From Sphingobacterium cellulitidis (GTDB lineage: Bacteria > Bacteroidota > Bacteroidia > Sphingobacteriales > Sphingobacteriaceae), in NCBI GenBank assembly GCA_002245855.1, contig NOUX01000004.1, forward strand, positions 62,001 to 126,000: a DNA stretch of 64,000 nucleotides, given 5' to 3'. The translations under genes and the position numbers were made by a program. Shown piece after piece: positions 45,004 to 53,394 of the stretch (positions are counted from its first letter, which is position 1; every line of letters starts with the position of its first letter). The notes under the pieces were generated by a model, which had not been told where the DNA came from, did no database searches, and worked only from the letters and a program-made list of their open reading frames with translations.

Positions 45004-47366
45004 AAATAAATCATAATCTATTTAAAACCATTTGCTTGGCTCTATTGGGCTCAGCTAGTTGGTTATCCACACATGCGCAAATGCAGCATAACCCTGGGTC
45101 TAATCATGGTAATAAATTCGAGCAACTTGGAAACCTGCTCACTGATCCTAATATCTTTCGTACTGCTTCGGGAGCCCCGGGTTCCATGTATTGGCAACAA
45201 AAAGCAGATTACTTGATTGATGTAGAAGTGGATGATGCCAATCAGGTATTAAAAGGCTCTGAAACCATTACCTATACTAATAATTCACCAGACCCATTAA
45301 CCTACCTTTGGTTGCAATTGGATGAGAATGAGCATGCTGACAATGCCGAAAACAAGCGTTTTGAGCAAAGTAGTCTTCGTGAGAAAATGTCCATCGATCA
45401 ACTAAAATCATTGGTTCCGGAGAATAAAGGCTTTGGCGTCAATATTCATAAAGTAACTGATGGTGCTAATAAACCATTAAAATATACGATCAATTACACG
45501 ATGATGCGAATTGATCTTCCCGTAGCATTGAAGCCAGGTGCAAAATTTGTGCTTAAAATTGATTGGGATTATAAAATCTCTGACCGTATGGTTGAAGGTG
45601 GTCGTGGTGGCTATGAGCATTTCGCAAAAGATGATAATTATCTGTATACCATTGCACAATGGTTCCCAAGAATGGCTGTTTATTCAGACTTTCAAGGTTG
45701 GCAGAATAAACAATTTACCGGAAGGGGAGAGTTTGCTCTAGTTTTCGGCGATTATAAAGTAAATATCACTGTTCCTGCTGATCATATCGTAGGTGCTACT
45801 GGTGAATGTCAAAACTATAGCCAAGTCTTATCATCTACCCAACTAGCACGTTGGAAACAAGCACAACAGACTAAAGAACCGGTTGAAATTGTGACTTTAG
45901 AAGATGCTAATAAAGCTATTCAACAAAAATCAGCAGCCAAGAAAACTTGGGTTTATGAAGCTAAGAATGTGCGTGATTTCGCCTTCGTAACTTCTCGTCG
46001 ATTGATATGGGATGCCATGAAAGTAAATGATGGTGTACCTGGAAATCAACCGATGGCCATGTCTTACTATGGTCCTGAGGCTTATCCCTTGTACCGTAAA
46101 TACTCAACTAAGGTAGTTGCACATACTTTAAAAACATATTCTAAATTCTCAATCCCGTATCCATATCCGGTTGCTATTTCTGTAGAAGCTGCCAATGGGA
46201 TGGAATATCCAATGATCTGTTTCAACTATGGTCGTGCAGATGAGGATGGAACCTATACGGAGGCTGTGAAATATGGAATGATAGGTGTTATTATCCATGA
46301 GGTTGGACATAACTTTTTCCCGATGATAGTCAATTCCGATGAACGTCAATGGACTTGGATGGATGAGGGCTTGAATACTTTCCTACAATACTTAACAGAA
46401 CAAGAATGGGATAAAGATTTCCCTTCTCGCCGCGGTCCTGCATATAAGATTGTAGATTACATGAAACTTCCAAAAGATCAATTGGAACCTATCATGACCA
46501 ATTCGGAAAATATTGTTCAATTTGGGCCTAATGCCTATGCAAAACCTGCAACAGCATTGAATATCCTTCGCGAAACCATAATGGGTAGAGAGTTATTTGA
46601 CTATGCTTTCAAGGAATACGCTAGAAGATGGGAATTTAAACATCCTACTCCTGCAGACTTTTTCCGTACGATGGAAGATGCCTCCGCGGTGGACTTGGAC
46701 TGGTTCTGGAGAGGATGGTTCTTTGGTACTGACCCTGTTGAAATCTCATTGGAAAATGTAACCCAATATCGTATGAGTGGTGCCGATCCTAAAAAAACTC
46801 AGCAAGAGCGTAAAGATGCTTTTGAGAAAGATTTGAATAGTATCACCCGCCAACGTAATATGGAAGAAAACATGGCTTTCCTGGTTGATAAAGATACCTC
46901 CTTATTGGACTTCTATAACAAATGGGACCGATTTGCAGTGAAACCTGCTGACGAAGCTAATTATCAAGAATTCTATAATAAGCTAAACGAGAAAGAAAAA
47001 GATATTTTTAATGGTAAAACTTCCTTTTATGAGTTGAACTTCAAGAATAATGGCGGATTAGTCATGCCATTGATTATTGAATGGACCTTTACAGATGGAT
47101 CAAAGGAGAAGGATTATGTACCAGCATATATTTGGAGAATGGACGAAAACGAAGCTACCAAGGTCTTTGCAAAAAGTAAACAAGTAGCATCAATCCAATT
47201 GGATCCACTTCGTGAAACTGCAGATATCGATGAATCAAATAATGCTTGGCCAAGATTGGCTCAGCCTTCTAGATTTGAAATCTATCAACAAAATGGTAGA
47301 GCAGCTCGTGGCCAGTCCGCAGAAAGTAATCCCATGAAAGAAGCGAAAAAGCAAAATAATAAATAG
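45000..47366 (+). CDS. M1 family metallopeptidase
   Basis: A 788-residue secreted zinc aminopeptidase-type protein. After a signal sequence (to about residue 26), the N-terminal beta domain precedes the catalytic thermolysin-like domain. That domain carries the zinc motif HEVGHN and a downstream glutamate in WMDEGLNTFLQY, giving the HExxH-18-E pattern of M1. The C-terminal part is helical and charged. It overlaps HupE by four bases, which is the standard arrangement with DUF6702 in this phylum. It probably degrades peptides in the periplasm. The metal site is complete. Confidence 0.92.
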   Translation: MKINHNLFKTICLALLGSASWLSTHAQMQHNPGSNHGNKFEQLGNLLTDPNIFRTASGAPGSMYWQQKADYLIDVEVDDANQVLKGSETITYTNNSPDPLTYLWLQLDENEHADNAENKRFEQSSLREKMSIDQLKSLVPENKGFGVNIHKVTDGANKPLKYTINYTMMRIDLPVALKPGAKFVLKIDWDYKISDRMVEGGRGGYEHFAKDDNYLYTIAQWFPRMAVYSDFQGWQNKQFTGRGEFALVFGDYKVNITVPADHIVGATGECQNYSQVLSSTQLARWKQAQQTKEPVEIVTLEDANKAIQQKSAAKKTWVYEAKNVRDFAFVTSRRLIWDAMKVNDGVPGNQPMAMSYYGPEAYPLYRKYSTKVVAHTLKTYSKFSIPYPYPVAISVEAANGMEYPMICFNYGRADEDGTYTEAVKYGMIGVIIHEVGHNFFPMIVNSDERQWTWMDEGLNTFLQYLTEQEWDKDFPSRRGPAYKIVDYMKLPKDQLEPIMTNSENIVQFGPNAYAKPATALNILRETIMGRELFDYAFKEYARRWEFKHPTPADFFRTMEDASAVDLDWFWRGWFFGTDPVEISLENVTQYRMSGADPKKTQQERKDAFEKDLNSITRQRNMEENMAFLVDKDTSLLDFYNKWDRFAVKPADEANYQEFYNKLNEKEKDIFNGKTSFYELNFKNNGGLVMPLIIEWTFTDGSKEKDYVPAYIWRMDENEATKVFAKSKQVASIQLDPLRETADIDESNNAWPRLAQPSRFEIYQQNGRAARGQSAESNPMKEAKKQNNK

Positions 47367-47387
47367 GTAATTGCCAAGCCAAAAAAT

Positions 47388-47425
47388 AAGCCGGTACTCA
47401 ATGTATTACCGGCTTTTTTTATTTT
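47388..47425. terminator. Bidirectional terminator between the M1 peptidase and the GNAT gene
   Basis: AAGCCGGTA / TACCGGCTT stem with T-rich runs on both strands lies between the convergent genes. Confidence 0.88.
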
Positions 47426-47486
47426 TCAAACTAGTCATAAACTAAATGAACTTCACAGAAGCAATTAGCTATAATATAATCATCAA

Positions 47487-48032
47487 TTAATCGAAATCTG
47501 ATTTTAGCTTACTAAAAACCAACAAGTCCCTAAATTGAAGATTACCTATCCATTCTCCATTCCGCTTGGTTCCTTCTAATTTGAACCCCAATCGCTTTGG
47601 AATATTTATGCTTTTCTCATTACCCACGGCGCAACAAATCTGAATCCTTTCCAACTTCAGCTCTTCATAGAGCTCTTCGATTAATGCTTGAACTGATTTG
47701 GTCATAATCCCTTGGTTCTGAAAATCCCGAGATAACCAATACCCTAATTCTGTGTTTTTATTGATCAGGTCGATCTCCTTTGTACCAATCAATCCGATCA
47801 TGCGATCCTCCAAACAGATTTTGTACACATAGTCTTTTTTGATCTTTCGATTGTTCATTGCCATCTCAACAAATCCTTTGCTATCCTCAATCTTATTCGT
47901 GAATTGAACAAATGGAAGCCATTCTCCCAAATATTCACGCTGAGTATCAATAATGTTAAACATGCGAATAGCATCGCTCTCCACTAAAGCTTTCAAGGAA
48001 AGGTTTGAATCGATTTCAATTACTCTTTTCAT
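47487..48032 (-). CDS. GNAT family N-acetyltransferase (RimJ/RimL type)
   Basis: A 181-residue acetyltransferase of the RimJ/RimL branch. IGLIGTKEIDLINKNTELGYWLSRDFQNQGIMTKSVQAL contains the acetyl-CoA binding loop (QNQGIM), and NIPKRLGFKLEGTKRNGEWIG is the standard C-terminal segment. The acceptor is unknown. It overlaps the TetR gene by four bases, so both are co-expressed. The TetR protein may regulate this acetyltransferase, for example for drug or polyamine modification. Confidence 0.9.
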   Translation of the reverse strand: MKRVIEIDSNLSLKALVESDAIRMFNIIDTQREYLGEWLPFVQFTNKIEDSKGFVEMAMNNRKIKKDYVYKICLEDRMIGLIGTKEIDLINKNTELGYWLSRDFQNQGIMTKSVQALIEELYEELKLERIQICCAVGNEKSINIPKRLGFKLEGTKRNGEWIGNLQFRDLLVFSKLKSDFD

Positions 48033-48679
48033 GTTTGACTCTTTCTTAAAATATTATTTAAAGTATCCGAAATCCTCTTTTGATCTTCTTCTTTATTTAG
48101 GTCTAATCCGCAAAATGTACTGCCATTGGTTCTGGCATGCATCGCTAAATAATATAATCCAGCAGTTTGCAATGCTAAAATCGCACGGGTATCAACCTCT
48201 GGGTTTTGATTGTTGCTGTATTTCTTTATCAATTCTTCACCTATTTCCTCCCGACTATCTGCCAACTTCCTTAGGATTTCCTTATCCTCCGATAATTCCC
48301 ATTGTATAATTCTTTGTAGAATTTCGTCCTTATAAACCGAATTGAATTGGCCAATTAACAAGGAATGCATTTCCTCATGATTAATGGACTCTTGATTCAA
48401 TAAGGTACTAATGGTTGATTTAGCCTTTGTTTTCCAATAATCTCGCTTCTCGATGTATTGTTCAACGAGATTATCTAAATTATCAAAATAAGTATAAATC
48501 AATTTGCGATCTACTTTCGCTTCAGCCGCTATGTTTGCAATTGTCAATCCTGGGTAACCATGTTTTTTTAAAACTTTTCCAACAGCATTGATAATCTTGT
48601 TGCTGGTTCTTGCCTTTTCCCGAACAGGACCTGAAGTTACTTTTCTGGTTTTTTGTTCAGATGACGGAGTGCTTTTCAT
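48029..48679 (-). CDS. TetR/AcrR family transcriptional regulator
   Basis: A 216-residue regulator. After a basic N-terminus, the TetR helix-turn-helix is at about residues 27-75 (IINAVGKVLKKHGYPGLTIANIAAEAKVDRKLIYTYFDNLDNL). The C-terminal domain is helical with no clear ligand signature. It is the upstream partner of the GNAT gene. I saw no perfect inverted repeat upstream by eye. Confidence 0.9.
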   Translation of the reverse strand: MKSTPSSEQKTRKVTSGPVREKARTSNKIINAVGKVLKKHGYPGLTIANIAAEAKVDRKLIYTYFDNLDNLVEQYIEKRDYWKTKAKSTISTLLNQESINHEEMHSLLIGQFNSVYKDEILQRIIQWELSEDKEILRKLADSREEIGEELIKKYSNNQNPEVDTRAILALQTAGLYYLAMHARTNGSTFCGLDLNKEEDQKRISDTLNNILRKSQT

Positions 48680-48766
48680 GTCTATTTAAATAATACAGGG
48701 TTAAATTTACGCAATCTTCTTTTTATTGGATGCAAATTGATTAAACCATTAATTAATTTTTGCTAT

Positions 48767-49804
48767 CTATTCTGGATAAATTCGATTAATTTCAAAATAC
48801 TGCTTTGTCGCTTTGAACAAACGATAGGATATTCTCCGTTCTAATGATTTAGGCTGAATTACTTTAATACATTCACCAAAACCTAATATTTCTCGCTCCA
48901 GCTCTAAGTTTAAAACCACATCGATCCGAATCTTGATAGAACCATCATCGTTCTTTTTTAAAAGCTGTTGTGATGCGTGAATTGGTTTAGTTTCTACATA
49001 AGGAGCATTGCTGGCATCCACCTCCAAAATTACTTTTTGTCCACGGTCCTTTGCTGATTTGGTGACACCTATGGTGTCTGAAAAATAACGGTCAAAATCA
49101 ATGTCCTCATTTGGCTGATATCCAGCTTTTGACATTTCATCAACCTCCTTGATCCGATCTAATGCCAGCGTAATCAAGCTGTTTTCATTCTTTTTTCGAG
49201 CAATCAAAAACCATCGATTCCTAAATTCTTTTAGTAGATAGGGATTATAAACCTCTGAACTCTCATGCTTGGATCGAAAAGATTTGTATTTGATTAATAC
49301 GGGGGTTTTCTCCTTTATGGCTTGATATAATGGGGTTATCCATTTCAATCCCTTTAATAAAGGATTAGCTTCCATTTGAACGATTGATTTTCCGTCCTTC
49401 TGCGAAGTGTTTAAACGGTTGTCAAGTCGAATGATCATATCGCTCATTTCCTCAAAAAATGAAAAACCATTTAAATGCTTCAAAAGATCTAGGGCATCCT
49501 TGATCTTTTGCATGTCCATGTTCGAAATAGGAGAGTTACTGATGCTATAATCCGGATCCTCATAACTGTAATATCGCCTATCTTTTACAACAATTGGTGC
49601 ATTATATCCCAATTTATTACTCCGCATTAATTGGATGTCCCCTTGAATGGTACGTTTGCTGATACCACTGTGGATTCCCTCCAATTCGTAAAGCCCTTCC
49701 GAAACTTTCTCAATTAAATCTTCCAAGGTCCATTTCCTGTGCTTTTGCTGTAGACATTGGTCAATGATTTTATACCGGATTAATGCAAGTTTATTAGTCG
49801 ACAT
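48767..49804 (-). CDS. WYL-domain transcriptional regulator divergent from the slipin-RtcB operon
   Basis: A 345-residue regulator with an N-terminal winged HTH (about residues 1-70) and a WYL domain (about 165-240) containing FRNRWFLIARKKN and LDRIKEV. The tyrosine of W-Y-L is replaced by phenylalanine. Family members use the WYL domain to sense nucleic-acid or nucleotide ligands. The frame is open 19 codons further upstream, but MSTNKLALIRYKIIDQC at 49804 is the usual start. It is divergent from the structured RNA, slipin and RtcB, so it is the likely regulator of that RNA-repair-type operon. A -7 box is at 49989-49982. Confidence 0.86.
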   Translation of the reverse strand: MSTNKLALIRYKIIDQCLQQKHRKWTLEDLIEKVSEGLYELEGIHSGISKRTIQGDIQLMRSNKLGYNAPIVVKDRRYYSYEDPDYSISNSPISNMDMQKIKDALDLLKHLNGFSFFEEMSDMIIRLDNRLNTSQKDGKSIVQMEANPLLKGLKWITPLYQAIKEKTPVLIKYKSFRSKHESSEVYNPYLLKEFRNRWFLIARKKNENSLITLALDRIKEVDEMSKAGYQPNEDIDFDRYFSDTIGVTKSAKDRGQKVILEVDASNAPYVETKPIHASQQLLKKNDDGSIKIRIDVVLNLELEREILGFGECIKVIQPKSLERRISYRLFKATKQYFEINRIYPE

Positions 49805-49849
49805 GGCGTTCGTGTTCTCTTTTCTCTTATTTAAAGTTAGTGAAATGAT

Positions 49850-50014
49850 TTTACTACGCAATTGATTTGCGTAGTAAAGGTTAATTTCATTTTGTTTATT
49901 AAATAATTTAAAATTAAAATTATTGATATACAGTATTTTGTCGTTTTATTTCTTCTTTTTTTAATCTTTTTCTTTCCTGCGCAAAAGTACTGCGTAATAG
50001 CAGGTGCACCTTTG
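49850..50014. promoter_or_regulatory. Divergent control region between the WYL gene and the RNA-slipin-rtcB operon
   Basis: An 11-bp inverted repeat TTTACTACGCA / TGCGTAGTAAA with a 7-base spacer is at 49850-49878. A related half-site TGCGTAATA lies at 49991-49999. The perfect palindrome AGGTGCACCT at 50002-50011 overlaps a plus-strand -7-like box CACCTTTG (50007-50014), and a perfect minus-strand -7 box TACTTTTG is at 49989-49982. These are candidate WYL operators and promoters. Confidence 0.5.
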
Positions 50015-50051
50015 TAATGTCGGGTACGACAAATGTTCTTTGATCAAACAA

Positions 50052-50363
50052 GCGATAAGCTTATTTAAGATATATGTCCGAATGGATATATGGTTTATTA
50101 AGACGAATTCATGATCCCAGGGTTCTGTTTCGAAATAGCAGACTAGTGCTTGACCAATCGGTCTAAGTATGCTGATAGGAGTCGGATTAATAAATCTGTT
50201 GGTTGCAGGTTCGAATCCTGCCCCTGATTTTCAGGGTAGTTCAATTGGTAGAATAACAAACATGGTTGAAATAGGACCATCACGCATCCGAAAGATGCCC
50301 TCATGCGCTGAAACCGCAAATGTTGAGTTTCGGTCTTCTCTAAAAAGATCAAAAGCTTATTGT
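50052..50363 (+). ncRNA. Structured RNA with a circularly permuted tRNA core, candidate YrlA-type bacterial Y RNA
   Basis: At 50205-50221 a T-arm (GCAGG, loop TTCGAAT, CCTGC) is followed by CCCTGA (50222-50227), a TTT loop and TCAGGG (50231-50236), which pair perfectly as a 6-bp acceptor stem. TA and a D-arm (GTTC, loop AATTGGTA, GAAT at 50239-50254) follow. TGTT (50197-50200) and AACA (50255-50258) pair as the top of an anticodon stem, with GGTT as variable loop. All elbow-forming residues (GG in the D-loop, TTC and A58) are kept, but the halves are in permuted order. Flanking hairpins and a long-range 11-bp stem (50052-50062 with 50353-50363, partly palindromic) suggest an RNA of about 310 nt. 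Bacterial Y RNAs of the YrlA class mimic tRNA this way and sit near rtcB in Salmonella. Ends are inferred. Confidence 0.6.
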
Positions 50364-50373
50364 CAATGATTCG

Positions 50374-50478
50374 GTTCAAAACATGAATTTGTTTTGAACA
50401 ATCAGTAAGAATCCTTGCAATTTTTTGCTAGACCTGAAGTAAACATACTATGTAAAGAACTAAGTATAAATACTTCAG
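50374..50478 (+). other. Further hairpins in the slipin leader
   Basis: A perfect 10-bp hairpin (GTTCAAAACA / TGTTTTGAAC, 50374-50399) and an 8-bp stem with a long loop (CTGAAGTA / TACTTCAG, 50434-50478) lie between the tRNA-like RNA and the slipin start. Neither has a T-run, so they are probably part of the RNA or leader rather than terminators. Confidence 0.45.
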
Positions 50479-50563
50479 AACTACCTTTAAATTCCGATTC
50501 GGAGGGATGAATTCTTGACAATAGCTTTTTAATTAAATAATGAAAAATTAAAAACATAATAAA

Positions 50564-51661
50564 ATGAAAAGGATAGTAATTAACAGAAATCAAATAGGAT
50601 TTATCATCAAAAATAATGGGGTAAAACGCATTGTTACTGAAGGTAAATATTGGTTAAGTTTCGCTGAGAAGGTTGAAATTTATGATATGTCATTGCCTTT
50701 CAATGTTAATCATAATCTTGATGTCTTATTGACTATTCCGGAATTTGATGAAATTGTTGAGATCGTTGAAGTATTAGACAATGAAATCGCTTTGATGTTT
50801 GTCAATAATAACTTTAGCCGCGTCTTACCTGCTGGTAGACATGTCTTTTGGAAAGGTTTGGCAGATTATCATTTTCAAATCGAATCCATGGATTCTTTGG
50901 AAGTGCAAGATAGCATCAATAAATCATACTTGATGTTGGATGTCTTCAAACCTTATGTTTCTAGGGTCAAGGTTGCAGAATATATGTCAAGCTTACTTTT
51001 TGTCAATGGTAAATTTGAACGAGAATTATTGCCTGGTGAGTACTTTTTCTGGAAATATAGAAATGAATTGGAGGTTTTGTATGTGGACCAAAGGGTGCTT
51101 TACATGGATATACCAGGACAAGAGATCTTGACCAAAGATAAAGTTCAAATAAGGTTGAATGTTAGCTTTCAATACAAAGTAGTGGATGTGAAAAAGGCTT
51201 TATTGGAAAATCAGCAATATGATTCTCAATTGTATTTGTTGATGCAAATGATGGCTAGAACTTTTGTTGCCGATCAAACCTTGGATAGCTTATTGGAAAA
51301 TAAAGATTCTATCGCTAAAACAATCTTGGAAGAAGGAAAGAAAGCGGCAGAAAAATTAGGTGTACAATTGTTGTCAATGGGTATCAAAGATATCATCTTA
51401 CCTGGTGAGGTAAAGGAGATCATGAGCCAAGTGTTGATCGCTGAAAAGAAAGCTCAGGCTAATACCATTACTCGAAGAGAAGAAACCGCTTCAACTAGGA
51501 GTTTGTTGAATACTGCGAAGCTTTTGGAAGAGAACGCCATGTTATTCCGATTGAAAGAAATGGAATACGTCGAGAAAATCGCTGAAAAAATTAACAGTAT
51601 CTCGGTATCTGGAAATGGACAAGTCGTAGATCAGTTGAAACAATTGTTCTTGAATAAATAG
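50564..51661 (+). CDS. Slipin (SPFH/band-7) family protein linked to RtcB
   Basis: A 365-residue protein with an SPFH/band-7 domain (about residues 165-310, beginning VDQRVLYMDIPGQEILTKD) and a C-terminal coiled-coil-like segment. No membrane anchor is evident. Unlike typical slipins, the first 160 residues contain three similar beta-rich units. They are IGFIIKNNGVKRIVTEGKYW (11-30), IALMFVNNNFSRVLPAGRHV (75-94) and SLLFVNGKFERELLPGEYFF (143-162). It follows the tRNA-like RNA and precedes rtcB by 64 bases. Slipins are known neighbours of RtcB in RNA repair operons. The mechanism is unknown. Confidence 0.85.
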   Translation: MKRIVINRNQIGFIIKNNGVKRIVTEGKYWLSFAEKVEIYDMSLPFNVNHNLDVLLTIPEFDEIVEIVEVLDNEIALMFVNNNFSRVLPAGRHVFWKGLADYHFQIESMDSLEVQDSINKSYLMLDVFKPYVSRVKVAEYMSSLLFVNGKFERELLPGEYFFWKYRNELEVLYVDQRVLYMDIPGQEILTKDKVQIRLNVSFQYKVVDVKKALLENQQYDSQLYLLMQMMARTFVADQTLDSLLENKDSIAKTILEEGKKAAEKLGVQLLSMGIKDIILPGEVKEIMSQVLIAEKKAQANTITRREETASTRSLLNTAKLLEENAMLFRLKEMEYVEKIAEKINSISVSGNGQVVDQLKQLFLNK

Positions 51662-51666
51662 GAAGC

Positions 51667-51692
51667 TATGCAGGGTAATTTGGCCCTGCATA
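51667..51692 (+). other. Intercistronic hairpin between slipin and rtcB
   Basis: TATGCAGGG / CCCTGCATA form a 9-bp stem with an 8-base loop. No T-run follows, so it is unlikely to be a terminator. It may be a processing or regulatory element. Confidence 0.55.
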
Positions 51693-51725
51693 TTAAATGA
51701 TTTAAAGAATTAATAAATTCATAAA

Positions 51726-53147
51726 ATGGAAAATAAACGAATTAATGGCAATGATTTAATTGCTATCGGATATAAGGAGAATGAAGCTTTAGGGGAAGCC
51801 CTAAAAATCAATAAAAAACGATTGGGCTATAATCGTGAAGAAATGTTGAACATGTTCAAAAATGTTTTGGAAAACCCAAATGATTTTTTGACAGATCCTA
51901 ACTTTTCCAAACTTTCTCATCTCTTGTTGAATATTGAGTTGATTGAAAAGGATAAAATCGCCTTGAAGACTGATGCTCAAGCTTATGAGGTCTATGGCGT
52001 CGAAAATATTGAGGAAGGCGCTAAAAAACAGATGCAAACTGCTATGAAATTACCAGTTACTGTTGCTGGAGCTTTAATGCCAGATGCCCATCAAGGCTAT
52101 GGATTGCCGATTGGTGGGGTATTAGCAACGAATAATGCGGTCATTCCTTATGGAGTTGGGGTGGATATTGGTTGCCGTATGGCGCTTTCAATTTTTGACC
52201 TACCAGCAGATTATCTTGAAACCAATCGGGATGATTTAAAGAATATAATACTGAACAGCTCTCGTTTTGGTGCCGGTAATGGATTTTTAAAGCATGAACG
52301 AATCGATCATGAGGTGTTGGAAAACAACCAGTTCCAAGAAAATCCTTTCGTTAAGCAATTGAAGGATAAGGCTTGGACTCAATTGGGCTCTTCTGGAGGT
52401 GGAAATCATTTCGTGGAATTTGGACGAATGGAATTTGCTCAAGACGATGCTGAATTAGGAATTCCAAAAGGAACTTATTTGGCATTATTGACCCATTCTG
52501 GCTCTCGTGGATTAGGAGCAATGATTGCGAATCACTATACCAAATTGGCTATGGAAATTTGTAAGCTACCATATGAGGCGAAACATCTGGCTTACTTCGA
52601 TTTAAATTCTGCTGAAGGCCAAGAGTATTGGTTAGCAATGAACCTTGCCGGTGACTATGCTTCTGCTTGTCATGAAGTCATTCATCAAAAAGTTTTTAAC
52701 GCCCTAGGTGCTGAACGATTGGCTATGGTGGAAAACCATCATAACTTCGCTTGGAAGGAGCAATGGAAAGGTGAGGAGCTTATCGTCCATCGTAAAGGTG
52801 CTACTCCAGCAGCAAAAGGTGTTTTGGGAATTATTCCCGGTTCCATGGCTGCCCCTGGATTCCTGGTACGTGGAAAAGGAGAGGAGAAGGCTATTCAATC
52901 TGCATCGCATGGTGCCGGACGTTTGATGAGCCGAACTCAAGCCAAAAAAGTAATCTCAAAATCTGAAGTCAATGCCATCTTGCAAGACCTCGGTATTACG
53001 CTGATCGGTGCTGACTTAGATGAAGCGCCAATGGCTTATAAAAATATCCATGAAGTAATGGATGCACAAAAGGATCTCGTAGAAACTGTCGCAACTTTTC
53101 ACCCTAAAATTGTGAGAATGGCTGATGATGGATCTAGAGAAGATTAA
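51726..53147 (+). CDS. rtcB: RNA 3'-phosphate ligase RtcB
   Basis: This enzyme joins 2',3'-cyclic phosphate or 3'-phosphate RNA ends to 5'-OH ends using GTP and Mn2+, for example in repair of cleaved tRNA or rRNA. The 473-residue protein has the RtcB signatures MPDAHQGYGLPIGGVLA and VGVDIGCRM (metal-binding cysteine). The GMP-accepting histidine lies in the HRKGATPA motif, and GSMAAPGFLVRGKG follows. Length is normal. It lies 64 bases after the slipin and has no rtcA partner here. It is probably induced upon RNA damage by the divergent WYL protein (inference). Confidence 0.96.
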   Translation: MENKRINGNDLIAIGYKENEALGEALKINKKRLGYNREEMLNMFKNVLENPNDFLTDPNFSKLSHLLLNIELIEKDKIALKTDAQAYEVYGVENIEEGAKKQMQTAMKLPVTVAGALMPDAHQGYGLPIGGVLATNNAVIPYGVGVDIGCRMALSIFDLPADYLETNRDDLKNIILNSSRFGAGNGFLKHERIDHEVLENNQFQENPFVKQLKDKAWTQLGSSGGGNHFVEFGRMEFAQDDAELGIPKGTYLALLTHSGSRGLGAMIANHYTKLAMEICKLPYEAKHLAYFDLNSAEGQEYWLAMNLAGDYASACHEVIHQKVFNALGAERLAMVENHHNFAWKEQWKGEELIVHRKGATPAAKGVLGIIPGSMAAPGFLVRGKGEEKAIQSASHGAGRLMSRTQAKKVISKSEVNAILQDLGITLIGADLDEAPMAYKNIHEVMDAQKDLVETVATFHPKIVRMADDGSRED

Positions 53148-53180
53148 GCATGTCAGAAATTTCGTTATAACCATTTTAAT

Positions 53181-53213
53181 AACCTTTCATGAATACTGTT
53201 TTCATGGAAGGTT
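53181..53213 (+). terminator. Probable terminator of rtcB
   Basis: AACCTTTCATGAA / TTCATGGAAGGTT form a 13-bp stem (one G-T pair) with a 7-base loop, followed by a weak T-rich stretch. Confidence 0.6.
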
Positions 53214-53273
53214 TGTTACATTATTTCCCTCCTAAATTAATTTTTGACTGATTATCTGAAATAAATTTGGAAC

Positions 53274-53384
53274 TTAATCGGTTAAGCATTAAACTTGTAT
53301 TCATTATAAACTAAATTTCTAATTAAATAATTATTCCAATAGGTGGCAATTACTTCGTTGCTGCTTAAATGCTTAATCGATTAA
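53274..53384 (+). promoter_or_regulatory. Paired LacI-type operators of the SusC/SusD operon
   Basis: TTAATCGGTTAA (53274-53285) and the perfect palindrome TTAATCGATTAA (53373-53384) are 99 bases apart. The first is followed by GCATTAA and a TTATAAACT element, as at the GH172 promoter. The second ends 10 bases before the susC start codon. The shared layout indicates a related LacI regulator. Confidence 0.68.
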
Positions 53385-53394
53385 ACTATCAATT

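Noticed and set aside
50205..50260. tRNA fragments as an integration scar or two degenerate tRNA genes
   Set aside because: Integration scars keep one 3' tRNA end. Here both halves are adjacent, share a perfectly complementary acceptor stem closed by TTT and keep all elbow residues, which fits a permuted RNA better. No integrase is near.
50143..50379. ORFs on both strands across 50143-50379
   Set aside because: They cover the tRNA-like RNA, contain no domain pattern and their codons are dictated by the RNA stems.
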